NCBI GenBank assembly: GCA_002361625.1
Contig: DETL01000034.1
Coordinates: 140,668-204,667, forward strand
Length of the DNA stretch: 64,000 nucleotides
Origin: Bacteroidales bacterium UBA3289
Lineage (GTDB): Bacteria; Bacteroidota; Bacteroidia; Bacteroidales; UBA932
Direction: 5' to 3'
The notes beneath the pieces are model-generated. The model did no database searches and was not told the origin of the DNA. It worked only from the letters and a program-made list of their open reading frames with translations. Below, one piece after another: positions 16,524 to 26,556 of the stretch. Position numbers and translations under genes: made by a program. Position 1 is the stretch's first letter. Each line of letters opens with the position of its first letter.

Positions 16524-17488
16524 ATATTCTTGTAACTGGAGCGAATGGACAGCTAGGCAATGAAATGCGGATTGTGTCCAAAGATAGCGAGGATAAGTAT
16601 ATTTTCACCGATGTCGTAGATGCATCTGAGGAATCCGTTTCCATCTTGAAGAAGTTGGCTGGGGACGATATAAGGACAGAGACCACTCACCTTGACATCA
16701 CAAATCTTGATGCTATTCGTGAAATAGTAAAAGAGAATCATGTAAATGTCATCGTCAATTGCGCTGCCTATACTAATGTTGATGCCGCGGAAGATCACGA
16801 GGAGTTGGCCGAACTCCTGAATGCCAAAGCGCCGGAGAATTTAGCCATAGCAATGAAGGAGGTTAATGGCCTTTTGGTTCATATCAGTACGGACTATGTT
16901 TTTGGTGGTGATCCTTACAACACGCCCTGTACAGAAGATCAGAAAGGAACCCCCACGGGTGTTTATGGGCTTACGAAACTTCACGGCGAGCAAGCTATTC
17001 AGAGGGTAGGATGTAAGCACATTATTATTCGAACGGCATGGCTTTACAGCGAATTCGGGAAGAATTTTGTGAAGACAATGCTTAACCTAACAGCAACAAA
17101 GCCCCAACTAAAGGTGGTCTTCGATCAGACGGGAACACCAACGTATGCTTTTGATTTGGCGAATATCATTAGAGTAATTATAGAAGACTATAAGATAGAA
17201 TCTTCAAGCGATAACCGATTGAATTCTTATACGAAAACGGGGATTTATCATTATAGCAATGAGGGAGTATGCAGTTGGTATGATTTTACAAAGATGATTG
17301 CAGAGTATGCCGGAAACAAACAGTGTGATGTCTTCCCTTGTCATAGCAATGAATTCTCAAGTAAAGTTAAACGTCCAGGGTTTTCGGTTCTAGATAAAAC
17401 TAGAATAAAACAAGTATTTAATGTCAATATTCCATATTGGCTTGTCAGTTTGAGAATTTGTATTAATGGAATTCAGGAGCTAATATAG
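16520..17488 (+). CDS. rmlD: dTDP-4-dehydrorhamnose reductase
   Basis: The 322-residue short-chain dehydrogenase has the N-terminal NAD(P) site VTGANGQLGNE, then VNCAAYTNVDAAE, STDYVFGG and the catalytic YGLTKLHGE. It reduces the 4-keto group to give dTDP-L-rhamnose. The ATG at 16520 overlaps the rmlC stop. Base composition falls clearly toward A+T along this gene and stays low through the following glycosyltransferase block. Confidence 0.95.
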   Translation: MNILVTGANGQLGNEMRIVSKDSEDKYIFTDVVDASEESVSILKKLAGDDIRTETTHLDITNLDAIREIVKENHVNVIVNCAAYTNVDAAEDHEELAELLNAKAPENLAIAMKEVNGLLVHISTDYVFGGDPYNTPCTEDQKGTPTGVYGLTKLHGEQAIQRVGCKHIIIRTAWLYSEFGKNFVKTMLNLTATKPQLKVVFDQTGTPTYAFDLANIIRVIIEDYKIESSSDNRLNSYTKTGIYHYSNEGVCSWYDFTKMIAEYAGNKQCDVFPCHSNEFSSKVKRPGFSVLDKTRIKQVFNVNIPYWLVSLRICINGIQELI

Positions 17489-17504
17489 CTTCAACCCTTC
17501 TCAA

Positions 17505-19034
17505 ATGGATAATGCAAATAAAAGAATAGCGAGGAATACCCTTTTTTTGTATTTCCGTACGATTGTTATTTTACTAGTGTCTCTTTATACGTCGAGAGTT
17601 ATTCTCGAGGCACTAGGGGTTACGGATTTAGGCATATATAATGTCGTTGGTGGCATTGTTATGTTGGTAAGTAGCATTCAAGCAGCTCAAACTAATGCGA
17701 CAAGTAGGTTTATTACTTTTGAACTGGGTAAAAAGAATTCTTCAAGTGGGGACCGACAGAAGGTTTTTTCTATTTGTCTTACCATACATATCATTTTGGC
17801 CATCATAATGCTCGTTTTTGCAGAAACAGCAGGTCTATTTATTGTTAATAAGTTTGTTGATATTCCATCTAATCGGATATATGCAGCTAATGTTATATAT
17901 CAGTTCTCTATAGTATCGCTTATTTTTCAATTAGTTCGAGTTCCATACGGATCAGTTATTGTTGCGCATGAGAGAATGTCTATATTTGCATATTTTTCTA
18001 TTGTTGAGGCAATATTGCTTCTTGTTATAGCGGTTATAGTTAAGCATTGGGGTGGGGATCGCCTTATTTTATATGGTTTTCTTGTTACTCTTGTTTCCAT
18101 CATATTGTATTGTATTTATTATTTATTTGTTAAGCATCAGTTTGATGATTACCGTTTCAAGTGGATCTGGAATAAAACTGATAGTTTGAAGGTCTTGGCG
18201 TTTTCTGGTTGGACATTGTTAGGCTCTACATCGGGAACAATCGAACAACAGGGAATCAGTTTATTATTAAATAAATTTGTGGGATTAGTTGCCAATACTG
18301 CTTTAGGTTTCGCTAGTCAAGTTAATGTGGCTGTTAGTAAGTTTGTGTCTAGTTTTAATACAGCATTTAATCCACAAATCATTAAGTATTATGCTTCCGG
18401 TGAGACAGAAAAAATGTTTCACTTAATTAATAGGGCATCCAAGTTTAGTTTCATGCTTTGTTATTTTATCGCTTTACCTTTAATAGCAAACATGGGTTTT
18501 GTACTTGACATCTGGCTAAAGGAAGTGCCTCAGTATACTATCGAGTTTTGCCAATTGATTTTAGCTTGTACAATTATCGACGCAACAACTGGAGTACTTA
18601 ATACTTCAATCACAGCAACGGGAAGAATTAAAAGTTTCCAAATTGCGATTTCAATTTCTTTCTTTTGCGATTTTTGTATGGCACTAATGCTTCTGATTCT
18701 TCATGTAAATCCTGTTTTCGTCTTTGGCGTTAGAATAATGATGAGAGGTTTTATTAATATGTTAATTGAGTTTTATTTTACAAATCAGGTCTTAAGTTTT
18801 AATATCGCCTCTTATCTACGCGAAGTAATGTTGCCTATCGTGTTGACTTTTATGCTGACCATACCTCCCGTTTGGTTTATTTGTATGTTTACGAGCGGTG
18901 TTCAAAAGTTTATCCTATCATGTATGTGTGCATCAATACTAAACTTAGTGTGTTTAGTCTGTTTTATCATGAATGCAAATGAAAGGATGGCTGCTATCGA
19001 AATGATTAGAGAGAAGTTTCATAGAGGTTCTTGA
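17505..19034 (+). CDS. wzx: Polysaccharide flippase (Wzx/MATE-like)
   Basis: The 509-residue protein consists almost wholly of hydrophobic helices, about a dozen or more, as expected for an oligosaccharide-lipid flippase. The N-terminus NTLFLYFRTIVILLVSLYTSRVILEALGVTDLGIYNVVGGIV is the typical first-helix region of Wzx proteins in Bacteroidota. It would move undecaprenyl-diphosphate-linked repeat units across the inner membrane. It starts 16 bases after rmlD. The gene symbol is by role. Confidence 0.9.
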   Translation: MDNANKRIARNTLFLYFRTIVILLVSLYTSRVILEALGVTDLGIYNVVGGIVMLVSSIQAAQTNATSRFITFELGKKNSSSGDRQKVFSICLTIHIILAIIMLVFAETAGLFIVNKFVDIPSNRIYAANVIYQFSIVSLIFQLVRVPYGSVIVAHERMSIFAYFSIVEAILLLVIAVIVKHWGGDRLILYGFLVTLVSIILYCIYYLFVKHQFDDYRFKWIWNKTDSLKVLAFSGWTLLGSTSGTIEQQGISLLLNKFVGLVANTALGFASQVNVAVSKFVSSFNTAFNPQIIKYYASGETEKMFHLINRASKFSFMLCYFIALPLIANMGFVLDIWLKEVPQYTIEFCQLILACTIIDATTGVLNTSITATGRIKSFQIAISISFFCDFCMALMLLILHVNPVFVFGVRIMMRGFINMLIEFYFTNQVLSFNIASYLREVMLPIVLTFMLTIPPVWFICMFTSGVQKFILSCMCASILNLVCLVCFIMNANERMAAIEMIREKFHRGS

Positions 19035-19063
19035 GAGTTTAGAATTTGAAAAAGATTATTCCA

Positions 19064-20050
19064 ATGAGATATAAATACATTATCTCCGGCGGTTCAGGTT
19101 ATTATTCTGTCGCTTATGATTCTATTCGTCGCATCCCTGACGTTTGTTACCATAGTAGTTATTTGAGTGGAATTGATTCTTGGTGGGAGCGGGTAATTAT
19201 TAGATTAGCATTTAATTTACGTATCGGGAAATATGTAAGATGGGTATTAAAGCCAATAGTTTTTCCCAAGATTTTCCCCCATATGTTTGGCTCAGATGAA
19301 GAGATTGTTTTTCTGTTTTTTGAATGTCAATTTGCCGTATTTAATACAGACTATCTTGAATATTTAAGAAATTCATATCCTAAAGTTAAGTTAGTACTGT
19401 ATATGCAAGATATTGTTGCATCACTGCCATATTATGATATTGAGGGATATAAGAAGAGATTTGACTTGGTATTATCTTATGACCAGCACGATTGTGAAAA
19501 ATATGGATTATATTACTTTCCAACACCATACTCGCGGATTGATATATCCAGTTTGCCCAAGAAAGAGCCCGTAGATATCTTTTTCTGTGGTTCTGCCAAG
19601 AATCGGTTATCTCCTATCCTTGAAATATATCATAAATGTAAAAAAAATGGACTAAAGGTATTGTTTTATGTGAATGGAGTTCCTGAGGAGCAACAGGAGG
19701 CACAAGATGACATTCTTTATAACACTCCCATTTCTTATATTGAGAATCTTGCATATGTCGCTAATTCAAAGTGTATACTAGAAGTTATGCAAGCAAATGC
19801 AGATGGCTTCACGCCGCGTTTGTGGGAAGCTATCTTCTACAACAAGCATTTAATTACTAATAATCCAGTGATTCAGAACACCCGGTTTTATAATCCGCAA
19901 TACATTCATTTAATCAGTAAAGATATTGATATTCTGCAGTGGATCAACGAGGAAGTGAATTATCCCGAAGATGTTTGCGACACCAAATCACCTACTCATC
20001 TAATTGAGCTTCTTGATGGAGTGTTTTCCGGCACTGTTCAGTTAAAATGA
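19064..20050 (+). CDS. Glycosyltransferase-like protein (GT-B type)
   Basis: From the ATG at 19064 the protein has about 328 residues; a TTG at 19046 would add six. The C-terminal part has VDIFFCGSAKNRLSPILEIY, LEVMQANADGFTPRLWEAIFYNKHLITNN and a late YIHLISKDID, which resemble the donor-binding half of GT-B glycosyltransferases found in capsule loci. It lacks the usual E-x7-E spacing, so the donor cannot be guessed. It follows the flippase by about 30 bases. Confidence 0.65.
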   Translation: MRYKYIISGGSGYYSVAYDSIRRIPDVCYHSSYLSGIDSWWERVIIRLAFNLRIGKYVRWVLKPIVFPKIFPHMFGSDEEIVFLFFECQFAVFNTDYLEYLRNSYPKVKLVLYMQDIVASLPYYDIEGYKKRFDLVLSYDQHDCEKYGLYYFPTPYSRIDISSLPKKEPVDIFFCGSAKNRLSPILEIYHKCKKNGLKVLFYVNGVPEEQQEAQDDILYNTPISYIENLAYVANSKCILEVMQANADGFTPRLWEAIFYNKHLITNNPVIQNTRFYNPQYIHLISKDIDILQWINEEVNYPEDVCDTKSPTHLIELLDGVFSGTVQLK

Positions 20051-20496
20051 AGATCGATGATTTAAGTTTCTTAATTCAGAGGTTTTGCATGGATATCCAT
20101 ACTTCATTTCGCACATAATCATAAATGATGAGCTGATGTGTCTTGGCAAAAGTCTGTATATGCGGGTGGTCGTAGCGCACTAAATGTTATATTGTTCTTA
20201 GTTCAACTCTATAATGTGTATTCCTGCATTTCAGTCGCATTCACGGTAGAACAATGTTGATGTCTTTGGTGAATAAAGTTGACCGGGCAGTACGGACTGC
20301 TACAAAATGGGTATTAGTGTTTGTGTTCATCAACTAAGAGAATTATGACACAAAACGATGAATAGTGGACCATTTCTAAAGATACTTAACGATACTGGTA
20401 TTCAAGTATTGGAATTCGACGAACGAGATTATATAAAAACGCCCATCTTTTGCATAGTCTATGCACATTGCAGAGCTATTTTTTGAAATCTAACTA
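20051..20496. other. Spacer with no intact gene (446 bp)
   Basis: All frames on both strands are short. A piece near 20358-20484 reads NSGPFLKILNDTGIQVLEFDERDY and then FCIVYAHCRAIF, which looks like a decayed piece of a sugar-transfer gene. No promoter box or terminator is convincing. A lost gene is the simplest explanation. Confidence 0.5.
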
Positions 20497-21642
20497 ATGA
20501 AAAACATGGTCAGAAAGATAAAAGTGCTTGAAGTCTTATACGGATTAGGATATGGAGGTATAAGAGCCTGTATCCAGAATTATATTTCCAACATTAACAA
20601 GGATGAGTTCAAGGTCGACGTATATGCGTATGGCGTCTCTGAATCACCATTTAAAGATCAATTCGAGCGTATGGGATGCCATGTTCACATGGATCCGGCC
20701 AATGATATTGCGGATAAGCATATCATACTTTTTATATGGAAATTATACCGTTTCATAAAACAGGGAGGATATGATGTGGTTCATGCCCATTGCAACTTGA
20801 TAAGTGCGTGGGTAACCCTCGCGGCAATGATTGCTGGTGCAAGAATTAGAATCTCACATTCCCATAGTACTGCACATCTTTCTGGGAGTCGGATGCAGCT
20901 CATATGGAGTCTTCTACGCAGAGGGGTTATTTCTTGTACAGCTACGACCCAACTTGCTTGTGGTAGGCTTGCCGGCGAGACAATGTATGGTCGGAGGGGG
21001 CACTTTTACGTATTACCTAATGGTATAACTATTGATCGTTTTATGAGTCGTGACGAAAATCGCATACGGGAGCTTAGAGAAAAATTAAACATTCCGGAAG
21101 GTGTTAAAGTATATGCTAATGTCACTCGTATGGACCCCCCGAAAAACCATATTTTCGCTGTTGATGTGTTCCACGAGATACATAAAATTGATCCTACAGC
21201 CATTTTTATTTATGGAGGGGTTATACCTCCAGTGCAGTCAACTGTTGATGTCGTACAGGCAAGAATTAAAGCTCTTGGATTAGAACCTTTTACTCGCTAT
21301 ACCGGTCCTATTATGGACATTGAGCATCTCTATCATCTTTCTGATTTATGGATTTACTGCTCTCTACATGAGGGGCTTCCTTATGGCCCCATCGAACTCC
21401 AGGCGGCCTCTGTGCCATGTCTCGCATCGGATGTAATAACAAAAGAGATTGATCTTGGATTAGGGATGGTGAAATTCTTGTCGCTGGATGAGAGTCCAAA
21501 GACTTGGGCGATGGCTGCAGTCGAAACGAAGAAGCAAACCATCGGGAATGATAAGATTAAACATGCTTTTATGGAGAATAATTTCTGCATTCAAACTAAT
21601 GTATCAATGCTCGAGAAAGTATATCGTGGTAAACTTAAATAA
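20497..21642 (+). CDS. Glycosyltransferase family 4
   Basis: The 381-residue protein has the GT4 layout: an N-terminal LEVLYGLGYGGIRACIQNYI acceptor domain with DVVHAHCNLISAW and ISHSHS, then the donor domain VYANVTRMDPPKNH and the donor motif SLHEGLPYGPIELQAA. It adds a sugar to the lipid-linked repeat unit at the cytoplasmic face of the inner membrane. The sequence resembles EpsF-type transferases. The sugar is not predictable. Confidence 0.9.
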   Translation: MKNMVRKIKVLEVLYGLGYGGIRACIQNYISNINKDEFKVDVYAYGVSESPFKDQFERMGCHVHMDPANDIADKHIILFIWKLYRFIKQGGYDVVHAHCNLISAWVTLAAMIAGARIRISHSHSTAHLSGSRMQLIWSLLRRGVISCTATTQLACGRLAGETMYGRRGHFYVLPNGITIDRFMSRDENRIRELREKLNIPEGVKVYANVTRMDPPKNHIFAVDVFHEIHKIDPTAIFIYGGVIPPVQSTVDVVQARIKALGLEPFTRYTGPIMDIEHLYHLSDLWIYCSLHEGLPYGPIELQAASVPCLASDVITKEIDLGLGMVKFLSLDESPKTWAMAAVETKKQTIGNDKIKHAFMENNFCIQTNVSMLEKVYRGKLK

Positions 21643-21673
21643 GTATTCCTTTTAATTGAGGTAAATTAATAGA

Positions 21674-22798
21674 ATGAAAACTCTTGGTATTATAACCATC
21701 CATAAAATTCACAACTACGGATCTGTTTTACAGGCATACGCTTTGCAGCAAGTCTGTCAAGAGTTAGGTTATCATGTAGAAATTATTGACTATTCTTTCC
21801 CTAACAGTTTCCAATTTGGCAATAAATATCAAATCTTAGGAGATACTCAACCTAACGAACCCCTATGGATTAAAATACTTTTTGCCATTTCGTTGAAGAA
21901 ACAGCATAATGGGATAGATTTGTTTGTGAAAAACTATTTGCATTTATCGCAGAAGTCATACAAATCTCCAGATGCTCTTATGGATGACCCACCTCATTTC
22001 GATGTATATTTAACTGGAAGTGACCAAGTGTGGAGCCCTCGCCATACCAATGGTGATCCGACCTTTCTGCTTCAGTTCGCTCCTAAAGATAGAATTAAAA
22101 TTGCCTACGCAGCGAGTATCGGATCTAACTATATTCCAAAAGAGTTGCGACAACGCTATCGTGAGCTTCTTGTTCGCTATCAGAGTATTTCAGTTCGAGA
22201 ATCGTCCGGGAAAGATATTATCAGGGATTTAATTGGCAAAGAATCTCAGGTGGTCCTTGATCCTACTCTATTACTTACGAAGGATGAGTGGAATAGAATC
22301 GCAAAACCTGAACGCTTAGTAAAAGGACCTTACATTTTATGCTATTTTTTGAATTACTCATTTAATGCGTTCCCTTATGTGGATGAATTGGCGCGAAGGA
22401 TACAACGTCAGACCGAGTATCAGTTGGTTATGGTTGCTCGCCCGCCCCATTATTTCACTCTCACTAAGACAATCTATAAAATCGGCGCATCACCAGAGGA
22501 GTTCCTTGCATTGGTCCGTGATGCAGAGTTAGTGCTGACAACTTCATTCCATGGGACTGCTTTTGCGGTGAATTATGGTCGACCTGTTTATACGGTAGTC
22601 AAGGATAGAGAATCAGATGATAGTCGTCAGATGCAATTAATGAAGAGTCTTGGGCTACAAGAGAATATTTTGACCCTTAAGGACGATTTACCGTCCGCTG
22701 AGAATTCACAATATGACTATGTCAGGGAGCAACAGCAACTTGAGAAACTAAGACAAGACTCGATCTTGTTCTTAACAAAATCGTTAAGCCATGAGTAA
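21674..22798 (+). CDS. Polysaccharide pyruvyl transferase family protein
   Basis: The 374-residue protein begins with the family signature GIITIHKIHNYGSVLQAYALQ and has VYLTGSDQVWSP, YAASIGSNYIP, ISVRESSG and LTTSFHGTAFAVNYGRP. These are landmarks of the PF04230 family, which transfers pyruvate ketals to sugars; some members have other roles. Its end overlaps the next gene by eight bases. That pairing with an FrhB-like protein recurs in many capsule loci, so the two probably act together. Confidence 0.9.
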   Translation: MKTLGIITIHKIHNYGSVLQAYALQQVCQELGYHVEIIDYSFPNSFQFGNKYQILGDTQPNEPLWIKILFAISLKKQHNGIDLFVKNYLHLSQKSYKSPDALMDDPPHFDVYLTGSDQVWSPRHTNGDPTFLLQFAPKDRIKIAYAASIGSNYIPKELRQRYRELLVRYQSISVRESSGKDIIRDLIGKESQVVLDPTLLLTKDEWNRIAKPERLVKGPYILCYFLNYSFNAFPYVDELARRIQRQTEYQLVMVARPPHYFTLTKTIYKIGASPEEFLALVRDAELVLTTSFHGTAFAVNYGRPVYTVVKDRESDDSRQMQLMKSLGLQENILTLKDDLPSAENSQYDYVREQQQLEKLRQDSILFLTKSLSHE

Positions 22799-23957
22799 GA
22801 TTAAGCTTTGTGATATATATTCTTGTACTCAATGCCATGCCTGTGAACAAGCTTGTCCGAAACAATGTATATCCTTTTATGAAGGTAAGGATGGTTTTTC
22901 CATACCTCATATTAAAACGGATGAGTGTATCGAATGTGGCTTATGTGTTAAATCATGTCATCAGTTAAATCTGACAAGAAAAAAATGTCCACCTCTTCAA
23001 ACCTTTGCTGCTTGGTCAAAATATTATCAAGTGAGAACTACCAGTTCATCAGGAGGTGTTTTTTCTGAAATTGCTCGTATTGTTTTTGGACATAATGGAG
23101 TCGTCTTTGGTGCTGTTATGGATGAAAACTTGAAGGTTCACCATACCTATGCTACTGACATGGATAGTTTATTCCCGATGCGTGGCTCAAAATATGTTCA
23201 GTCTGATATGTCAGGTGTCTATTCGCAGGTTAAAGGTTTTTTAAAGAGTGGACGCCTGGTGTTATTTACAGGAACACCGTGCCAGGTCGCTGGGCTTTAC
23301 GCTTTCTTGAAAGTTGATTATGATAATCTATTGACCTGCGACATGGTATGCCATGGTGTCCCTTCTCAAAAATCGTTTGATATCTATTGTGATAAGATAG
23401 GGTTGAATGACAAGGGGGTGGCAGAAGTATCCTTTAGATATACCCGAGGATGGGGGATGCAAATGTCTTCTAGAAACTATTCGTCCTCTTTGTTTAAAGG
23501 TCGGGGATACAAATGGAAATTAGTTTCACCAAGAAACTCTTATTATCTTAGAGCATTCACTAATGGTTTAATGTTTGATGAAACTTGTTACGAATGTCAT
23601 TATGCTACGCTGAATCGAGTTGGTGATTTGACTATGGCGGACTATTGGGGAATAGGGAAGATGGCCCCATTTAACTATCCCACGAAGGAGGGTGTATCTC
23701 TTCTTCTTGTAAACACGGAAAAAGGGTCCATTGCTTTAAAGGATTGTAAGCATCTTTTTTTAGATGAAAGGCCACTTAATGAAGCTGTTAATGGGAATCA
23801 CAATCTATCTTGCCGTTCAGTGCGTCCTCAAGGTCGTGATACTTTTTGCAGTGATGCAGAAACGATGAGTGTTGTAAAACTAAGTAAGAAGTATGGTTTA
23901 CTGCCCAGCTTCAGAGATTATATGAGACCGATAAAGAGAAAGCTAGAATTGTTGTGA
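22791..23957 (+). CDS. Ferredoxin-FrhB (F420 hydrogenase beta subunit-like) protein
   Basis: The 388-residue protein starts with two 4Fe-4S motifs (CTQCHACEQACPKQC and CIECGLCVKSCHQ). It continues with the FrhB N and C domains: SSGGVFSEIAR, RGSKYVQSDM, FTGTPCQVAGLYAFL, CDMVCHGVPS and DLTMADYWG. It is a flavin- and iron-sulphur-dependent oxidoreductase family; in capsule loci the role is unproven, possibly reduction of a sugar or isoprenoid intermediate. It is coupled by overlap to the pyruvyltransferase gene. Confidence 0.92.
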   Translation: MSKIKLCDIYSCTQCHACEQACPKQCISFYEGKDGFSIPHIKTDECIECGLCVKSCHQLNLTRKKCPPLQTFAAWSKYYQVRTTSSSGGVFSEIARIVFGHNGVVFGAVMDENLKVHHTYATDMDSLFPMRGSKYVQSDMSGVYSQVKGFLKSGRLVLFTGTPCQVAGLYAFLKVDYDNLLTCDMVCHGVPSQKSFDIYCDKIGLNDKGVAEVSFRYTRGWGMQMSSRNYSSSLFKGRGYKWKLVSPRNSYYLRAFTNGLMFDETCYECHYATLNRVGDLTMADYWGIGKMAPFNYPTKEGVSLLLVNTEKGSIALKDCKHLFLDERPLNEAVNGNHNLSCRSVRPQGRDTFCSDAETMSVVKLSKKYGLLPSFRDYMRPIKRKLELL

Positions 23958-24045
23958 TTTACTGATAGATATGGTCCCTTTTGGAACTCTATCCTTTCTC
24001 GAAATCTAGGTTTTCTAAACTACTGACTAGTTATATCGAAATGAA

Positions 24046-25191
24046 ATGATATATATTGTAATAGCCTTATTTGTTCTGTTCCCCGCATTCTATTATGAAG
24101 CCTTCCGAAATAGGAAGCATGATGGCAGACTCTATTATTGGATAGAGTGTTTTGTCCTAATCATCTTTATGGGAATTCGTTATCGGGTAGGAGGGGATTC
24201 TTTGCGGTATGAGAGCTATTTCCAATATGCTAATACTTTTTCCGATATTATTGCATACGGGTTTAATAAGGATTTCGCACAGCCGTTATGGCAGTTATTG
24301 CAGGGAGTATGCAAAGAAGTTTTTGATAGTTTCTATGCGCTTCAGATTGTACACGCCGCGGTAGTGAATTTTTCTTTTTTTTATATTGCTAAACGGTATT
24401 GTAATAATAAATTCACATTTATAGTGTTGTATTATTTTTTGCAATACTTGTATTTTAATACGGAGATTATGCGAGAGTCTCTAGCTGTAGCAATGTTCTT
24501 ATTATCATTCCCTTCCCTGGAAAATAAGAATTATTTTGTTTACTACGTGTTTGCAATTCTTGCATTCCTGTTTCATGTTTCTTCTATTATTCTTTTCTTC
24601 ATACCTTTGGTGTATGGTTTACTATCGGGGAAGAATCGATGGAAGTCAGTTGTATTTCTTCTTATTATTCTTATTGGCGTCTATTTATTGGCAGACAGAA
24701 TAATTGGTGCGCTTGTTGAGGGATTATTTATAGATAATGAATCTTTACAAATGAAGACCTTTAGTGTCACTGATGGAAATAAACTCAATATTTATGGCGT
24801 TATAATGGCATTATTTCTCATGTCTCCTATTGCTTTATCATATATTTTCATTAGGTATTCTTCTATAGACACACCTATAAATCGTTTTGTTATAAACATG
24901 TCTCTTGTGCTTACCGTATTAGGCATGCTTTTTCTACCATTAACTCGTCTTCAAGATTATTTCATTATTCCATTCCTGTTCATCTTTGCGGATTTGATAC
25001 ACGACGGGAGAGTTGTTAAGAAATTCAGATACAGTTTACTCATTGCGTCATTGGTTTTACTTTATTCGGGCATATTGTTTTACTCCTCTCCTGTTTCTAA
25101 TAATACTAGGACCACTCATTTCAAAATGTATTATCCTTATCACTCTATCTTTGATCCGGTAAAAGAGATAGAAAGAGAAAGAGAATTGTAG
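24046..25191 (+). CDS. wzy: EpsG-like oligosaccharide repeat-unit polymerase (Wzy)
   Basis: The 381-residue protein is an integral membrane protein with about ten hydrophobic segments. The start carries YWIECFVLIIFMGIRYRVGGDSLRYESYF, the conserved 'R..vG.D...Y' region of the EpsG family. A later NTEIMRESLAVAMFLLSF is also typical. It would join repeat units in the periplasm. It fits the locus, which otherwise lacks a polymerase. The symbol is by role. Confidence 0.88.
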   Translation: MIYIVIALFVLFPAFYYEAFRNRKHDGRLYYWIECFVLIIFMGIRYRVGGDSLRYESYFQYANTFSDIIAYGFNKDFAQPLWQLLQGVCKEVFDSFYALQIVHAAVVNFSFFYIAKRYCNNKFTFIVLYYFLQYLYFNTEIMRESLAVAMFLLSFPSLENKNYFVYYVFAILAFLFHVSSIILFFIPLVYGLLSGKNRWKSVVFLLIILIGVYLLADRIIGALVEGLFIDNESLQMKTFSVTDGNKLNIYGVIMALFLMSPIALSYIFIRYSSIDTPINRFVINMSLVLTVLGMLFLPLTRLQDYFIIPFLFIFADLIHDGRVVKKFRYSLLIASLVLLYSGILFYSSPVSNNTRTTHFKMYYPYHSIFDPVKEIEREREL

Positions 25192-25260
25192 ACATATAGA
25201 GTTTCTCTTACTTAGAAGTAGAACAAAAGTCGGAATCATATAAATACTGAACTGATTATT

Positions 25261-26556
25261 ATGTTTTCCCCAATAAAAAGTCACAAAACAATATTTATAT
25301 GTTGGATTCTCGCAATACTGGACATTGCTTCAGATGCCTATGCCAGCCCGAAGGAGATACTAGTATCTCCTTCAGGTAGCTATACGGCTCAGTTTAAGTA
25401 TGAAAATACACTTTATAAAATAAGGCAGAACCTAGATCTAAAAGGAAAAGTTCTAACTGTTCCAGATAATTGTATACTTGTCTTTGAGGGCGGTTGTATA
25501 AAAAATGGCACTGTAATGGGCAACAAAACTATTGTCAAGGCAGGAAAACACCTAATATTTGAAAATATTATATTATTAGGAAGCTGGAATAATCGAGAGG
25601 TTTTCAGCGAGTGGCTGGACTTTAGTGAAGGTGAACAAATAGATAATGCTCAAAACTTTAGGAATCTTATGCTTTTGTGCACTGGTGATACACAGACAGA
25701 TCTCTATATGCAAGAGGGTGTTTTTTTCTGTTCAGTAATAAAAGAGTCATCAAATATTCAAGTCCCTTCCAATACCTATTGGCATAATTCAGCCATGATA
25801 TGTCAACTCACAACAGATTTACCAAAATACTCATTAATACTAATAAAAAAAGCTTCTAATGTCACAATTGATGGTGGTATATTTGTGGGCGATGTGCAGA
25901 CTCATACAGGAGTAGGAGGGGAGTGGGGACATGGTATTAAAGTCGCCGGAGGAACCAATATTGTCTTGAAGAATCTTACAACAAAAGAGTTTTGGGGAGA
26001 TGGTATTGATTTGATCGAGGCTGAATATAATAGCGTATTGGGGGGGGGAGTAGGGCTTTGTAATAATGTAACCATCGATAATGTGAAGTGTCTTTATAAT
26101 CGTCGCCAAGGTTTAAGTATAGAGGCTGCACATAATGTCGTTGTTAAGAATTCGGAGTTTGCATATACAGGAAAGTATAAGATGACATCTCCTGGTGCTG
26201 GTGTCGATATAGAACCATGGTGTAAAAATGAAACTAAGATTAGAGGCATAAAATTTTTCAAATGTTACATTCATAATAATCACCCGCAGCGAGATTTCTG
26301 TTTAGAACCAACAATTCAATATCATGTTAAGAAGGGCGAAGATAATAGAATACCGGAAAGTGATGTCGAACTGAAGGAATGCTTTTTAGGAAAACTATAT
26401 ATTTTTGGTGCGCACACAGTTTTAATCGTTGATTGTGAAATCGATGAAATAAGTCACTATACTTTTGGTGAGAGGATTCGAATGGAAGGTTGTACAATTA
26501 AGCACAAATCAAATCTTAAATCCAGAAAAGGTTTAACTATGAGGAGATGTAAATGA
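25261..26556 (+). CDS. Exported right-handed beta-helix protein
   Basis: The 431-residue protein has a signal peptide (TIFICWILAILDIASDAYAS, cleaved after about residue 29). The body has beta-helix coils rich in N, G and V, for example IVLKNLTTKEFWGDGIDL, VTIDNVKCLYNRRQGLSIEA and VVVKNSEFAYTGKY. The ladder resembles pectate-lyase-like and polysaccharide-modifying proteins. It could trim or modify the polysaccharide in the periplasm, or be a structural surface protein. No catalytic triad is evident by eye. Its stop overlaps the next gene's start. Confidence 0.85.
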   Translation: MFSPIKSHKTIFICWILAILDIASDAYASPKEILVSPSGSYTAQFKYENTLYKIRQNLDLKGKVLTVPDNCILVFEGGCIKNGTVMGNKTIVKAGKHLIFENIILLGSWNNREVFSEWLDFSEGEQIDNAQNFRNLMLLCTGDTQTDLYMQEGVFFCSVIKESSNIQVPSNTYWHNSAMICQLTTDLPKYSLILIKKASNVTIDGGIFVGDVQTHTGVGGEWGHGIKVAGGTNIVLKNLTTKEFWGDGIDLIEAEYNSVLGGGVGLCNNVTIDNVKCLYNRRQGLSIEAAHNVVVKNSEFAYTGKYKMTSPGAGVDIEPWCKNETKIRGIKFFKCYIHNNHPQRDFCLEPTIQYHVKKGEDNRIPESDVELKECFLGKLYIFGAHTVLIVDCEIDEISHYTFGERIRMEGCTIKHKSNLKSRKGLTMRRCK

